From positions 21,140 through 85,139 of the forward strand of contig NZ_QBKI01000016.1 in the NCBI RefSeq assembly GCF_003054055.1: a DNA stretch of 64,000 nt. Direction: 5' to 3'. Numbering within the stretch: position 1 is the stretch's first letter; each line of letters opens with the position of its first letter. Below the pieces are notes generated by a model. The model saw nothing but the letters and a program-made list of their open reading frames with translations, was not told the origin of the DNA and ran no database searches. The position numbers were made by a program, and so were the translations under genes. This document shows, one piece after another, positions 8,693 through 19,356 of the stretch. The stretch comes from Pontibacter mucosus. GTDB taxonomy: Bacteria; Bacteroidota; Bacteroidia; Cytophagales; Hymenobacteraceae.

Positions 8693-8995
8693 AAGCGCAT
8701 ACAAGGCTCAGCTGTACGGCTCTGAAAGTATAACTTTCAGGTTTGGCAAGTATAGCCGGATACCAAAGTATAATTCAAGCTACGTTAGCAAGAGCGCATC
8801 CGATCATGCTTCTGTCACGCCGCTGGTATAGGTTTGGCCTTATCCTGTACTTTCTTTTCGTCTTGCGGGCGTTAGTTTATCCACAAAAGTTGGCAATACC
8901 CTATTTTATATCTTAAGTTTGCAGGGCCAAAGCCTTGGCTAAGGGTAGCCTGCGCATCACCCAACACGAGCACTTACACGACTATAGATACGTGA
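8693..8995. other. Spacer lpxD-lpxC with clustered AAGTATA motifs
   Basis: About 300 bp with no gene. Four AAGTATA copies fall between about 8682 and 8770. One sits in a small hairpin ctgaaagt-ata-actttcag (8722-8740). The promoter of lpxC-fabZ lies at 8890-8921. Confidence 0.6.
8890..8921 (+). promoter_or_regulatory. Promoter of the lpxC-fabZ operon
   Basis: TTG (8890-8892), a 21-bp gap and TAAGTTTG (8914-8921) fit the Bacteroidota housekeeping promoter TTG-N19-21-TAnnTTTG. The ATG of lpxC follows about 75 bp downstream. Confidence 0.7.
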
Positions 8996-10386
8996 ATGAA
9001 CGATAAACAGCACACCATCAAAGCTCCGGTAACTGTATCGGGCATTGGGTTGCACACCGGCGTGGTTTCGAACATGACCTTCAAGCCCGCGCCTATCAAC
9101 CATGGACACAAATTCCAGCGCATCGACCTGCCTGGCAAGCCCATCATTAATGTAGATGTGGATAACGTGGTAGACCTGTCAAGAGGCACTACCATTGAAC
9201 AGAACGGCGCGCGCGTAAACACCGTGGAGCATACCCTGGCTGCCCTGGTTGGCCTGCAGATAGACAACGTACTTATAGAGCTCGATGGCCCGGAGCCCCC
9301 CATCATGGACGGTTCTTCTATAGAGTTTGTGAAGGTGCTGCACGAGGCGGGACTGCAGGAGCAGAACGCACTGCGCAACTTCTTCGAGATCACCCAAGGG
9401 CTCAGCTACAAGGATGAGGCCCGTGGCGTAGAGATCGCCGCCCTGCCTTTAGACGACTACCGCGTAACCGTGATGGTGGATTACAATTCGCCGGTACTTG
9501 GCAGCCAGCATGCCTCTATCACCAACCTGGAGCAGTTCGAGAAAGAAATCGCCCCCTCCCGCACCTTTGTGTTCCTGCACGAGCTGGAGATGCTCTACAA
9601 GCAGAACCTGATAAAGGGCGGCGACCTGGATAACGCCATCGTGATTGTAGACCGTGTGGTGCAGGACGAGGAACTGACGCACCTGTCGGAGCTGCTGCAG
9701 AAGCAGAAGGTAGAGGTGAAAGAGGAGGGCATCCTGAACAATACCGAGCTGCGCTTCAGAAACGAGCCGGCCCGCCACAAGCTGCTCGATCTGCTGGGTG
9801 ACCTGGCCCTGATCGGTCGTCCGATAAAAGGCCAGATCCTGGCTGCCCGGCCCGGTCATGCGGCCAACATTGCCTTTGCCAAGAAGGTGAAGAAGATGAT
9901 CCACGAGGCAACTATCAAAAACGTGCCTACCTACGACCCGAAGAAAAAGCCGGTGATGGACATCAACCAGATAGCTGCCACGCTGCCGCACCGTTATCCT
10001 TTTCTGCTGATCGATAAAATTATCCATTTAGACGATACCACGGTTATGGGCGTTAAGAACATAACCATGAACGAACCGTTCTTCCAGGGCCACTTCCCGG
10101 GCAACCCGGTTTTACCGGGGGTTATCCAGATAGAGGCCATGGCACAAACTGGCGGGATTCTTGTGCTGAACACGGTGGAGAACCCGGAAGACTACTGGAC
10201 TTATTTCCTGGGCATAGACAAGTGCCGCTTCAAGCGCAAGGTTATTCCGGGTGATACGATAATTTTTAGATGTGAACTGCTGGCTCCTATCAAGCGCGGT
10301 ATTGCCAAAATGAGTGGTCAGGCCTTTGTGGGCGGGCAACTGGTAATGGAAGCTGAAATGTCGGCAAGTATAGTAAAGAAAGACGC

Positions 10387-10390
<4 letters not shown>
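8996..10390 (+). CDS. lpxC/fabZ: Bifunctional LpxC-FabZ: UDP-3-O-acyl-GlcNAc deacetylase / 3-hydroxyacyl-ACP dehydratase
   Basis: A natural two-enzyme fusion typical of Bacteroidota. Residues 1-~305 are LpxC, the zinc deacetylase that commits the cell to lipid A: zinc ligands are H79 (NTVEHTLAAL), H261 and D265 (ARHKLLDLLGDL), with the PIMDGSS segment near 102. Residues ~320-464 are FabZ, the dehydratase of fatty acid elongation: LPHRYPFLLIDK, catalytic H366 in GHFPGNPVLPG, and catalytic E380 in VIQIEAMAQ. Joining the enzymes links lipid A and phospholipid supply, since both use 3-hydroxyacyl-ACP. The last four bases overlap lpxA (ATGA), indicating translational coupling. Confidence 0.97.
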
Positions 10391-11167
<777 letters not shown>

Positions 11168-11178
<11 letters not shown>

Positions 11179-11803
11179 CCTAACGGACTTAGGTAAACGC
11201 TATAACTACGAGTGGATTTTCCGGAACCTGACCTACACGTTTGAGTCGGGTACCTCTTACGCCATACTGGGGCATAACGGGTCCGGAAAATCCACACTTC
11301 TTACCATCATTGCCGGGCACAACCTGGAAAGCGAAGGCCAGCTGAAGTATACTTTCTCCGGCAAAGCTGTTGCGCAGGACCAGGTGTACCGCCACCTCTC
11401 CCTCACAGCCCCCTTCCTGGAGCTGGTAGAGGAGTTCACCCTGCTCGAGCTCATCGATTTCCACTCCCGCTTTAAGCCGCTGCGCCAGAACCTGAGCAAG
11501 GAGCAGCTGGTCGACAGGATGGGCCTGCAGCGCTCGAAAAACAAGTTCGTTAAGGATTTCTCCTCTGGCATGAAGCAGCGCCTCAAACTAGGCCTGGCCA
11601 TCTACTCCGACAGCGCCATGCTCCTGCTCGACGAGCCCACCACTAACCTGGATCAGGAAGGTGTTGCCTGGTACCAGGAGCACGTCTCCCAGAACAAGGC
11701 AAACCGCCTCATCCTCGTCGGCTCCAACATTCAGCACGAGTACAGCTTCTGCGACGAGCAACTGCGCATTTCGGACTACCACCCCTTGCCGAAAGTTCGT
11801 TGA
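11168..11803 (+). CDS. ABC transporter ATP-binding protein in the lpx operon
   Basis: A 211-residue single-domain ABC ATPase with Walker A GHNGSGKST (35-43), signature SSGMKQ (132-137) and Walker B MLLLDEPTT (151-159). No permease gene is next to it. The 11-bp overlap with lpxA means it is translated together with lipid A enzymes, so an envelope or lipid-linked role is plausible (inference). The sequence is not obviously LptB or MsbA. It should need a membrane partner encoded elsewhere. The sequence ends with HPLPKVR just before a low-complexity gttgatcgttgatcgttatt tract. Confidence 0.85.
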
Positions 11804-12322
11804 TCGTTGATCGTTATTAGTTGTTCGTGGGATGATTTTTACTTGGCCGGGTTGCTTAGGCTATACTTATCCCTTTATCTACCGCAGGTTTTCAACTTGT
11901 GGTGAACATGAGGCCAGTTTTCAACTGGCGAAAGTATAAGCCCGGGAAGCGCCTTTGTAAACAGGCTGCTATAACTCCGCAGTACTCAAACTACTGCTAA
12001 TTAATTCAAAAATTACGTAACAGGATAAGGCGGGCGCCACAAGTCCGCTAAAGGTAAACCGTAAGGAGTGAATGGAAGCCCGACAGTTCGAAGGATTTAT
12101 ACTTTCAACCGCATCCGAAGTATAAATTTATACTTGCCATACTTCCGCAAACCCAAGGATGTGCTTTCCTGTGCAGGCTGCTATGCTTGCACCTACTCCA
12201 AACTATAGACGGACAACTATCAACGAATAACTAATAACGACTAACAACAAGCAAGCTATAAGCAAAAAATTACCATTTTACACGGAAGCTAGCTAAATTT
12301 GCAGGCACAATAATTCTATACT
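11804..12322. other. Spacer with inverted low-complexity tracts and a hairpin repeat
   Basis: No gene is visible. The region is bracketed by related tracts in opposite orientation: gttgatcgttgatcgttattagttgttcg at its left end and caactatcaacgaataactaataacgactaac near 12211-12250. Between them lie a two-hairpin element (11880-11931) and five AAGTATA/TATACTT motifs. TAAATTTG at 12294-12301 is a candidate -7 box for the YebC gene, with no good -33 partner. Confidence 0.6.
11880..11931 (+). repeat. Two-hairpin dispersed element, copy C
   Basis: The first arm taccgcaggttttcaacttgtggt differs by one base from the matching arm of copy A (5252-5304, other strand). A linker gaacatgagg and a second arm gccagttttcaactggc follow. 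An AAGTATA motif lies immediately downstream. Confidence 0.7.
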
Positions 12323-13030
12323 ATGGGACGCGCATTTGAATTCAGAAAAGCCCGTAAGTTTAAACGCTGGGACAAGATGTCGAAGGCCTTTACGCGCATC
12401 GGCAAAGAGATAGTGATGGCCGTGAAAGAAAGCGGTCCTAACCCCGATACAAACTCCCGCCTGAGAGCAGCTATCCAAAACGCAAAAGGCGTAAACATGC
12501 CGAAAGACCGCGTGGAAGCAGCCATCAAGCGTGCCTCTTCCAAGGAGGAAAAAGACTATGAAGAGGTAGTATACGAGGGCTACGCACCGCATGGCATTGC
12601 CGTGGTGATAGAGTGCGCCACCGATAACCTGAACCGTACAGTTGCCAACGTGCGCATGCACTTCTCCAAAGGCGGCGGCTCGCTGGGCAAAACAGGCTCC
12701 CTCGACTTCATGTTCGATCGCAAGGGCATCTTCAAGGTATCTGCTGAAGGAGCGGACCTGGAAGAGCTGGAACTGGAGCTCATCGACTTCGGCGCCGAGG
12801 ACATTTACGAGCACGAGGGGGAGATCATCATAGAGACGCCTTTCACTGAGTTCGGCAACATGCAGAAGGGCCTGGAGGAGAAAGGACTGAACGTGATCAG
12901 CGCCGAGGTGCAGCGTATCCCGACCACCCGCACCGAGCTGACCGAGGAGCAGGAGGAAGAAGTGCTTAGCCTGATAGAGCGCTTCGAGGAAGACGACGAT
13001 GTGCAGGCCGTGTACCACAACATGGCCTAA
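12323..13030 (+). CDS. YebC/PmpR family protein
   Basis: A 235-residue cytoplasmic protein of the YebC/TACO1 family. Members have been described as transcriptional regulators and, more recently, as translation factors that relieve ribosome stalling; which applies here is unknown. The family N-terminus is clear (MGRAFEFRKARKFKRWDKMSKAFTRIGKEI), as are the NSRLRAAIQNAKGVNMPKDRVEAAIKRA helix and the GGSLGKTGSLDFMFDRKGIF motif. Length is normal. It forms a single-gene unit, ended by a strong terminator. Confidence 0.93.
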   Translation: MGRAFEFRKARKFKRWDKMSKAFTRIGKEIVMAVKESGPNPDTNSRLRAAIQNAKGVNMPKDRVEAAIKRASSKEEKDYEEVVYEGYAPHGIAVVIECATDNLNRTVANVRMHFSKGGGSLGKTGSLDFMFDRKGIFKVSAEGADLEELELELIDFGAEDIYEHEGEIIIETPFTEFGNMQKGLEEKGLNVISAEVQRIPTTRTELTEEQEEEVLSLIERFEEDDDVQAVYHNMA

Positions 13031-13048
13031 GTATAAGAATCTAACACC

Positions 13049-13090
13049 AAAGTGGCTGCCTGGGTACACTCGGGCAGCCACTTTATTTTT
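13049..13090 (+). terminator. Intrinsic terminator after the YebC gene
   Basis: Stem aaagtggctgcc / gggcagccacttt around an 11-base loop, followed by attttt. It overlaps the upstream in-frame ATG (13052) of the antiporter reading frame, which argues for the antiporter start at 13133. Confidence 0.9.
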
Positions 13091-13132
13091 AATAAATACG
13101 TATCCACACGTATCCAAAAAATAAACTTCATT

Positions 13133-14095
13133 ATGCTGCTGTACTTTCTCTTCTTCATCGGCTTTGTCCTCCTCATTAAAGGGGCCGACATCCTGGTGGA
13201 TGGAGCTTCTTCCATTGCCAAGCGCTACGGCTTATCCGACATGGTCGTAGGCCTGACGATCGTTTCCTTCGGCACCTCGCTTCCGGAACTCATCGTTAAC
13301 ATCCTCGCCAGTATGGAAGGCCAACCCGAATTAGCCATCGGCAACGTATTTGGCAGCAACGTAGCCAACCTCCTGCTTATACTTGGGGTTACCGCCATCA
13401 TATGCCCCCTGCCCATCAAGCGGGCTACTGTGCTCACAGAGATCCCTTTTTCCCTGATTGCCACCCTGCTGGTGGGCTTCCTGGCTAATGCTACCCTGTT
13501 CAACAACCGGTACGACCTATACATCAGCCGCCTCGACGGCGCTATACTGCTGGGTTTCTTTGCGATGTTCATGATTTATATCTACCACGTGGCCAGAACC
13601 AACAAGGACGAGGTGGTGGTGGAGGACGACGCAGTGCTGATGCCTATCTGGAAATCAATATTTTTCATCCTGCTGGGGGCAGGAGGCCTGTTTTTGGGTG
13701 GCACCTGGGTGGTGGACGGAGCCGTGCACATCGCGCAATCATTTGGGCTGAGCGAATCATTCATTGGCCTAACGATCGTGGCCATTGGCACCTCGCTTCC
13801 GGAACTTGTAACCTCTGCGATGGCTGCTTACCGCCGCAATATCGATATTGCCGTTGGCAACGTGGTGGGCTCTAACATTTTCAACCTGCTCTGGATCCTG
13901 GGCATCAGCGCCCTTATTACGCCACTACCCTTCAATGTAATGAACAATTCAGACATTGTGATGATGATCCTGGCAAGCGCAATGCTTGTACTTGCGCTGC
14001 CCATTGGAAGGCGCAATGCCATTGATCGGCTCAATGGTATAGTATTCCTACTGGTATACTTTGCCTACATCACTTACCTCGTAATGAGAGGCTAA
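13133..14095 (+). CDS. Calcium/sodium antiporter (CaCA family, YrbG-like)
   Basis: An inner-membrane cation exchanger of about 320 residues and ten membrane segments that uses the sodium or proton gradient to expel calcium. The two inverted alpha-repeats that form the ion path are visible: VVGLTIVSFGTSLPELIVN at about 37-55 and FIGLTIVAIGTSLPELVTS at about 208-226, each with the GTSLPE ion-binding glutamate. I start it at the ATG at 13133 (MLLYFLFFIGFVLLIKGAD) because the longer reading frame from 13052 lies in the preceding terminator and would add a hydrophilic 27-residue leader not expected in the family. It is followed by a symmetric terminator hairpin. Confidence 0.92.
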   Translation: MLLYFLFFIGFVLLIKGADILVDGASSIAKRYGLSDMVVGLTIVSFGTSLPELIVNILASMEGQPELAIGNVFGSNVANLLLILGVTAIICPLPIKRATVLTEIPFSLIATLLVGFLANATLFNNRYDLYISRLDGAILLGFFAMFMIYIYHVARTNKDEVVVEDDAVLMPIWKSIFFILLGAGGLFLGGTWVVDGAVHIAQSFGLSESFIGLTIVAIGTSLPELVTSAMAAYRRNIDIAVGNVVGSNIFNLLWILGISALITPLPFNVMNNSDIVMMILASAMLVLALPIGRRNAIDRLNGIVFLLVYFAYITYLVMRG

Positions 14096-14638
14096 ATCCA
14101 GACACATAAGTATAAACGAGCAAGCCCCTTTTCATGCAATGAGGGGCTTGCTCGTTTATACTCCACAACCACCCTCCAGCTTGCCCATTCTGCAAGCCAT
14201 TCTCAAGAAAGGCTTAGCCCCTCTACCTCCCTGGACCAGCTTTCCTCAAGGTCTACTCAGCTCCTTTGCTTCCGGCCTTTTATACTTTGCTGGCCCGGCG
14301 CTTTTATACTTCATTCAGCGCTCAGCCCCTCCCCTTCTGTTTCTGTGGGTAGTAAAATGCTACTGCACACCAGCAACATACAATCAACTGACCATCAAGA
14401 TACTAACACTTTAAACCACAGAAGTGAAGTAGTCGTGACGTAGTGGTAGCGTAGCAAAACTGTAGCTACTTCTTTTGGATCCGATTTGATTGCCCCTGTA
14501 ATTAATTCATCTTTGACACATAAAAGTACCCGATGTTATACGACAGATTTTGGGGTGCATTTTGTGGAAATCAGTAATTGATTAATCACGACGAGACAAA
14601 ACAACCTATCATTTTTATTTCACCTAATAACATTTTGT
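14096..14638. other. Upstream region of the first SusC gene
   Basis: About 540 bp. It contains the antiporter terminator and two TATACTT motifs (about 14280-14312); the second half (from ~14440) is AT-rich and should hold the PUL promoter. ctttgac at ~14511 and tttggggtgcatttt at ~14550 resemble parts of the Bacteroidota promoter, but none fits TTG-N19-TAnnTTTG. Confidence 0.5.
14113..14158. terminator. Terminator hairpin after the antiporter gene
   Basis: A long stem aaacgagcaagcccc / ggggcttgctcgttt with a ~12-base loop. The flanks are not long T runs but end in ttta. It is the only visible 3' signal for the antiporter gene. Confidence 0.8.
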
Positions 14639-17600
14639 ATGAGAAGAAAACTATACACAGCACTGGGCTGTATCACCCTGGCTGCCAGTTTTACCTCCGC
14701 AGTAGCGGCAGGCGGCACCCTAGGGCTACAGCCTTTGCCCCTCGAAGCTACCCAGGCAAACACCCTCACCGGAAAAGTGTCGGATGAGAATGGCATGGGC
14801 CTTCCGGGCGTAACGGTGGTGCTGAAAGGGACTACGAGAGGCACAACCACGGACGCAAACGGCAATTTCTCCCTATCCGTGCCGGACGCAAACGGAACGC
14901 TGGTGTTCTCTTTCATCGGCTACCTCTCCCAGGAAGTGCAGATAAACAACCAGTCCGCCTTCCAGATATCGCTGGTGCCAGACGCCAAGGCACTCGAAGA
15001 AGTAGTGGTGGTAGGCTACGGCACGCAGAAAAAGAGTGTGGTAACAGGCGCTATCAGCAGCGTAAAGTCCACAGATTTGGAGAACCAGCAGATTACGAGG
15101 GTGGAGCAGGCGCTGCAGGGCCGCACAACCGGTGTAACCGTTGCCAGTAACTCTGGCGCTCCGGGTGCAGCGGCCACCGTGCGCGTGCGCGGCATCACCA
15201 CCCTGAACAGCAACGATCCGCTGTATGTTGTAGATGGCGTGGTAGTAAACGGTGGGATCGATTACCTTAACCAGGCCGACATCGAATCGATTGAGGTGCT
15301 CAAGGATGCGGCCTCTGCCGCCATTTACGGTGCCCGTGCCGCTACGGGGGTTATACTTGTAACCACCAAGCGCGGCAAGTCTGGCGCTATCAACGTGAAC
15401 TATAACGGCTACCTGGGTACACAGGCCCCGGCCAGAAAGCTGGACCTGCTCAACGCGACAGAGTATGCCACGCTACGTAATGAGGCCTCGGTGAATGGTG
15501 GCGGCGGCATTGTGTACCAGGACCCCAGATCACTTGGCGAGGGCACCGACTGGCAGGAGTATGTGTTTAACGACGACGCCCGCATTCAGAACCATGAGTT
15601 TAGCATTAGCGGCGGCGGAGATAAATCGACTTTCTTCATGTCTTATGGCTACCTGGACCAGGAAGGCATCGTTACCAGCGAGATATCCAACTACAAGCGC
15701 CACAACGTTCGCCTCAATTCTAATCATAAAATAGCCAGCTGGCTGACAGTGGGGCAAAACCTGGGCTACTCACACATCAAGAGCCAGGGCAGCCTGAACC
15801 CTAACACCGAGTTCGGCGGACCGCTCAGCTCAGCCATCAATTTGGACCCCACCACGCCTGTGCTGATCACAGACCCGGCCATCATCAACGACCCAAGCAG
15901 CGTGTATAACAGGCAGCCAACGGTATGGAGCCCGCAAGGCTATCCTTATGGCATCTCTACCACAGTGCAGCAGGAGATGACAAACCCACTGGCCTACATT
16001 CAGACGCAGCTGGGTAACCACGGCTGGTCCGACAACATCGTGGGGAACGTGTTCGCGGAGTTGGAGCCAATTAAAGGACTGAAGTTCCGCTCTACAGTAG
16101 GTACTAAACTGGCCTACTGGGGTGGCGAGAGCTTCCGCCCTATCTACTACCTGAACGCTTCCACGCAGAGCACGCAAACGGCCTTTAACCGCGACAGGCA
16201 CAAGACCTTTGACTATAATATAGAGAACATCCTCTCCTATACCCGCTCGATAGACAAGCACAACTTTACCCTATTGGCAGGACAGGGCGCCTACCGCGAC
16301 AGCCATACCAGTGGTATTTCCATCTCCTTTACCAACATTCCGGCCAAGACGTTTGATGAGGCTTCCTTTAACCTGAAAGTGCCGACCGCCAACCGCTCTT
16401 CCGACGCCTACGAAGGCATAGACCATACCGTGAGCTCGCTGTTCGGGCGCGTGGTGTATGACTACGACGAGAAATATTTGTTTACCGGTATTATCCGCCG
16501 CGACGGCTCCTCCCGCTTTGGCACCAACAACAAGTATGGCTACTTCCCATCCGCCTCCATCGGGTGGGTGGCCTCCAACGAAAACTTCTGGCCAAGCAAT
16601 GATGTAGTGAACTTCCTCAAAATCAGAGGTTCTTACGGGGTGGTGGGCAACGATGCGCTGGGTGATTTCCGCTACATCTCTACCGTAGGCCCGGGCCGTA
16701 ACTATACGTTCGGCAACGATATCTACCTGATTGGCTACAGCCCGGATGCCCCTGCCAACCCGGACCTGCGCTGGGAGGAAACGACCCAGACCAATATCGG
16801 CTTCGAGACCAACCTGTTCCAGAACTGGACCCTGACCTTCGACTGGTACAACAAGAAAACTTCCGGCATTCTGCAGCAGATAGACCTGCCTGGTTACGTA
16901 GGCGCCACCGGCAGACCGTGGGGCAACGTGGCCGACATGGAAAACCGCGGCGTGGAGCTGGAACTGGGCTACGGCCAGCAGATCGGCGAGTTCAACTTCA
17001 GGGTGAGCGGCAACGTTTCCTACCTGCAGAACGAGATTACCTACTTGGGTGATGGCAAGGAGTTCCTGGAGGGCGGTGAGAACATTCAGAACCTGTCTTA
17101 CCCGCTCACCCGCATGGCGGTTGGGCAGTCTTACGGCGCTTTCTACGGTTTCCGCACCAACGGCATTTTCCAGAACGAGGAAGAAGTACAGAGCTACAAA
17201 AACTCCGAAGGCAGAGTGATACAACCGGATGCTAAACCGGGAGATTTCCGCTGGGTAGACCAGAACGGCGACGGGCAGATAAACGGCGACGACCGCACCT
17301 TTATTGGAAAGCCGCTTCCGGACTGGACGTTTGGCATCAACTTCACAGCCAACTATAAGAACTTCGACCTGCTGATTTTCGGACAGGGCGCGGCCGGCAA
17401 CCAGATCTTCCAGGGCCTTCGCCGCCTCGACATTCCGAATGCGAACTGGCAACAGGCAGCTCTGGGCCGCTGGACAGGCGAGGGCAGCACGAACGAGTAC
17501 CCAAGGCTGACTACTGCAGACGATAACCGCAACTTCACCAACCCTTCCGACTTCATGCTGGAGGACGGCGACTACTTCCGCATCAAGACCCTGCAGCTGG

Positions 17601-17797
17601 GTTATACTTTGCCAAGCTCGCTTACCTCAAAGATTTCCATGCAGAAGGCGCGCGTGTACGTGAGCAGCAACAATCTAATCACCTTCACCAACTACACCGG
17701 CTATGACCCCGAGATTGGCGGCAGCATTTTTGGCATCGACAGAGCCTTCTATCCGCAGGCGCGCTCTTTTATGGTGGGTGTTAACATCGGATTTTAA
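14639..17797 (+). CDS. SusC/RagA-family TonB-linked outer membrane protein (PUL 1)
   Basis: TonB-dependent outer-membrane importer of oligosaccharides, 1052 residues. Order: signal peptide (about 1-24), carboxypeptidase-regulatory-like domain (about 43-120; GKVSDENGMGLPGVTVVLKG), the DAKALEEVVVVGYGTQKKSVVTG linker region typical of SusC proteins, plug domain (RVRGITTLNSNDPLYVVDGV, ESIEVLKDAASAAIYGARAATGVILVTTK), and a 22-strand-type barrel ending in a terminal phenylalanine (FMVGVNIGF). It heads a four-gene operon with SusD, a PKD lipoprotein and GH16, with gaps of 18-33 bp between the first three genes. The GH16 partner suggests beta-1,3- or mixed-linkage glucan as cargo. Confidence 0.95.
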   Translation: MRRKLYTALGCITLAASFTSAVAAGGTLGLQPLPLEATQANTLTGKVSDENGMGLPGVTVVLKGTTRGTTTDANGNFSLSVPDANGTLVFSFIGYLSQEVQINNQSAFQISLVPDAKALEEVVVVGYGTQKKSVVTGAISSVKSTDLENQQITRVEQALQGRTTGVTVASNSGAPGAAATVRVRGITTLNSNDPLYVVDGVVVNGGIDYLNQADIESIEVLKDAASAAIYGARAATGVILVTTKRGKSGAINVNYNGYLGTQAPARKLDLLNATEYATLRNEASVNGGGGIVYQDPRSLGEGTDWQEYVFNDDARIQNHEFSISGGGDKSTFFMSYGYLDQEGIVTSEISNYKRHNVRLNSNHKIASWLTVGQNLGYSHIKSQGSLNPNTEFGGPLSSAINLDPTTPVLITDPAIINDPSSVYNRQPTVWSPQGYPYGISTTVQQEMTNPLAYIQTQLGNHGWSDNIVGNVFAELEPIKGLKFRSTVGTKLAYWGGESFRPIYYLNASTQSTQTAFNRDRHKTFDYNIENILSYTRSIDKHNFTLLAGQGAYRDSHTSGISISFTNIPAKTFDEASFNLKVPTANRSSDAYEGIDHTVSSLFGRVVYDYDEKYLFTGIIRRDGSSRFGTNNKYGYFPSASIGWVASNENFWPSNDVVNFLKIRGSYGVVGNDALGDFRYISTVGPGRNYTFGNDIYLIGYSPDAPANPDLRWEETTQTNIGFETNLFQNWTLTFDWYNKKTSGILQQIDLPGYVGATGRPWGNVADMENRGVELELGYGQQIGEFNFRVSGNVSYLQNEITYLGDGKEFLEGGENIQNLSYPLTRMAVGQSYGAFYGFRTNGIFQNEEEVQSYKNSEGRVIQPDAKPGDFRWVDQNGDGQINGDDRTFIGKPLPDWTFGINFTANYKNFDLLIFGQGAAGNQIFQGLRRLDIPNANWQQAALGRWTGEGSTNEYPRLTTADDNRNFTNPSDFMLEDGDYFRIKTLQLGYTLPSSLTSKISMQKARVYVSSNNLITFTNYTGYDPEIGGSIFGIDRAFYPQARSFMVGVNIGF

Positions 17798-17815
17798 CTT
17801 TTTAGAAGAGACAAC

Positions 17816-19324
17816 ATGAAACGTACCTATATACATTACCTGGCTGTAGCTGCACTGGCTTTACCCCTGCTCAGCTCCTGCGAAAAAGAGTTTCTGGAGG
17901 TAGACCCGCGGGGCACCGTGCTGGAATCAAACTACTATGCCAACCCTGAACAGGCCTTTGCCGGCGTGGTGGCAGCCTACGACCCGATGGGTTGGGAGGC
18001 CGGAGGCACCTACCATAACATTGGTGCCATCAACGCCGCTTCCGACGACGCCTATGCCGGTGGCGGTGGCTCCTCGGACATGAACACCTGGCAAGTATGG
18101 AACAATTATACCTTGGACCCGGCCATCGGTCCGCAGGGCGAGTACTGGAACAGGAACTTCACCGGCGTGTCCCGCTCGAACACCCTGCTCGAGAAAGTGC
18201 AGGGTGGCATCCCCGGCCTGGACAACGTAACCTCCGCGCGTTATGCAGCGGAGGCCAAGTTCCTGAGAGCCTATTACTACTTTGAATTGGTGCGCTTATT
18301 CCGCAATGTGCCGCTCTTTACGGCCTCACTTTCCACCGACCAGATATACAATGTAGAGCAGGTAGGCCCGGACCAGGTATACACCCAGATAGAGAAAGAC
18401 CTGACGGAAGCCATTCCGGACCTGCCCATGACCGTGTCTGCAGCCGCTGAAGGCGGTCGCGCTACGCAGGGTACGGCCAAGGCGCTGCTGGGCAAAGTAT
18501 ACCTTTATCAGCAAAAGTGGCGCGAAGCAGCCACCCAACTGGCAGACGTGAATGGCACGCCCGGCGGCACAAGCCAGTACGGCTACAAGCTACTGGATAA
18601 CTTCGGCGACATCTTCCGTCCAACCAACAAGTACCACAGCGAGTCCATTCTGGAGATTGGGCATACAACCCAGGCAAATGCCGACTGGGGTAGCTGGCCG
18701 AATTTCGAGGGCAACGTGGCTGTGACCATGTTTGGCCCGAGGGGTTACGCCGGCCCGACCTATGTGGCAGGCTGGGGCTTTAACCCGCTTACCCTGGACC
18801 TGGTGAATGCCCTGAAAGGCGACCCACGCTACAAGTATACCGTTGCCAACATCGACAGCCTGGAGCAGGCCGGCCTCGCCACCTACGAAAAGGGTTACCA
18901 GAACACCGGTTATTTTGTAGAGAAGTATGCGCCAAAAGTGGAGTGGAAAACCACCGGTGGCGGCGAACCGCTGCTCAACTGGCCTAACAACTACATCGAG
19001 ATTCGTCTGGCGGATACGTACCTGATGGAGGCTGAGGCATTGTTGCAGGGAGGTGGAGACGCCGGCCGTGCCGCAGAGCTGCTTAACGCCGTGCGGGCCC
19101 GTGTAGGCCTGGCTGCAGTGCCTGCCACGCTGGAGAACATTTACAAAGAGCGTCGCCTGGAACTGGCCACTGAAGGCCACCGCTGGCACGACCTGATACG
19201 CACCGGCAGGGCTGCTTCTATACTTGCCCCGTTCGGCTTTGTGGCCGGCAAGCATGAGGTGCTGCCTATCCCGCAGGCAGAGCTCAACAACACCAAGCTG
19301 GTGCAGAACCCTGAGTACAGATAG
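17816..19324 (+). CDS. SusD/RagB-family surface lipoprotein (PUL 1)
   Basis: The glycan-binding lid that sits on the SusC barrel, 502 residues. Lipoprotein signal with cysteine C22 (ALPLLSSCEKEFLEVDP). The SusD fold is supported by the TPR-like ARYAAEAKFLRAYYYFELVRLFRNVPL segment, LGKVYLYQQKWREAATQL, and the C-terminal family motif RRLELATEGHRWHDLIRTGRA…LPIPQAELNNTKLVQNPEYR. It lies 18 bp after susC in one operon. Confidence 0.95.
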   Translation: MKRTYIHYLAVAALALPLLSSCEKEFLEVDPRGTVLESNYYANPEQAFAGVVAAYDPMGWEAGGTYHNIGAINAASDDAYAGGGGSSDMNTWQVWNNYTLDPAIGPQGEYWNRNFTGVSRSNTLLEKVQGGIPGLDNVTSARYAAEAKFLRAYYYFELVRLFRNVPLFTASLSTDQIYNVEQVGPDQVYTQIEKDLTEAIPDLPMTVSAAAEGGRATQGTAKALLGKVYLYQQKWREAATQLADVNGTPGGTSQYGYKLLDNFGDIFRPTNKYHSESILEIGHTTQANADWGSWPNFEGNVAVTMFGPRGYAGPTYVAGWGFNPLTLDLVNALKGDPRYKYTVANIDSLEQAGLATYEKGYQNTGYFVEKYAPKVEWKTTGGGEPLLNWPNNYIEIRLADTYLMEAEALLQGGGDAGRAAELLNAVRARVGLAAVPATLENIYKERRLELATEGHRWHDLIRTGRAASILAPFGFVAGKHEVLPIPQAELNNTKLVQNPEYR

Positions 19325-19356
19325 GCCTTAGGCAATTACTTTAAAAGCAAGAAATT

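Noticed and set aside
14139..14414. A 91-residue frame after the antiporter gene
   Set aside because: It starts inside a terminator stem, has skewed Pro/Leu/Ser content and no recognisable domain.
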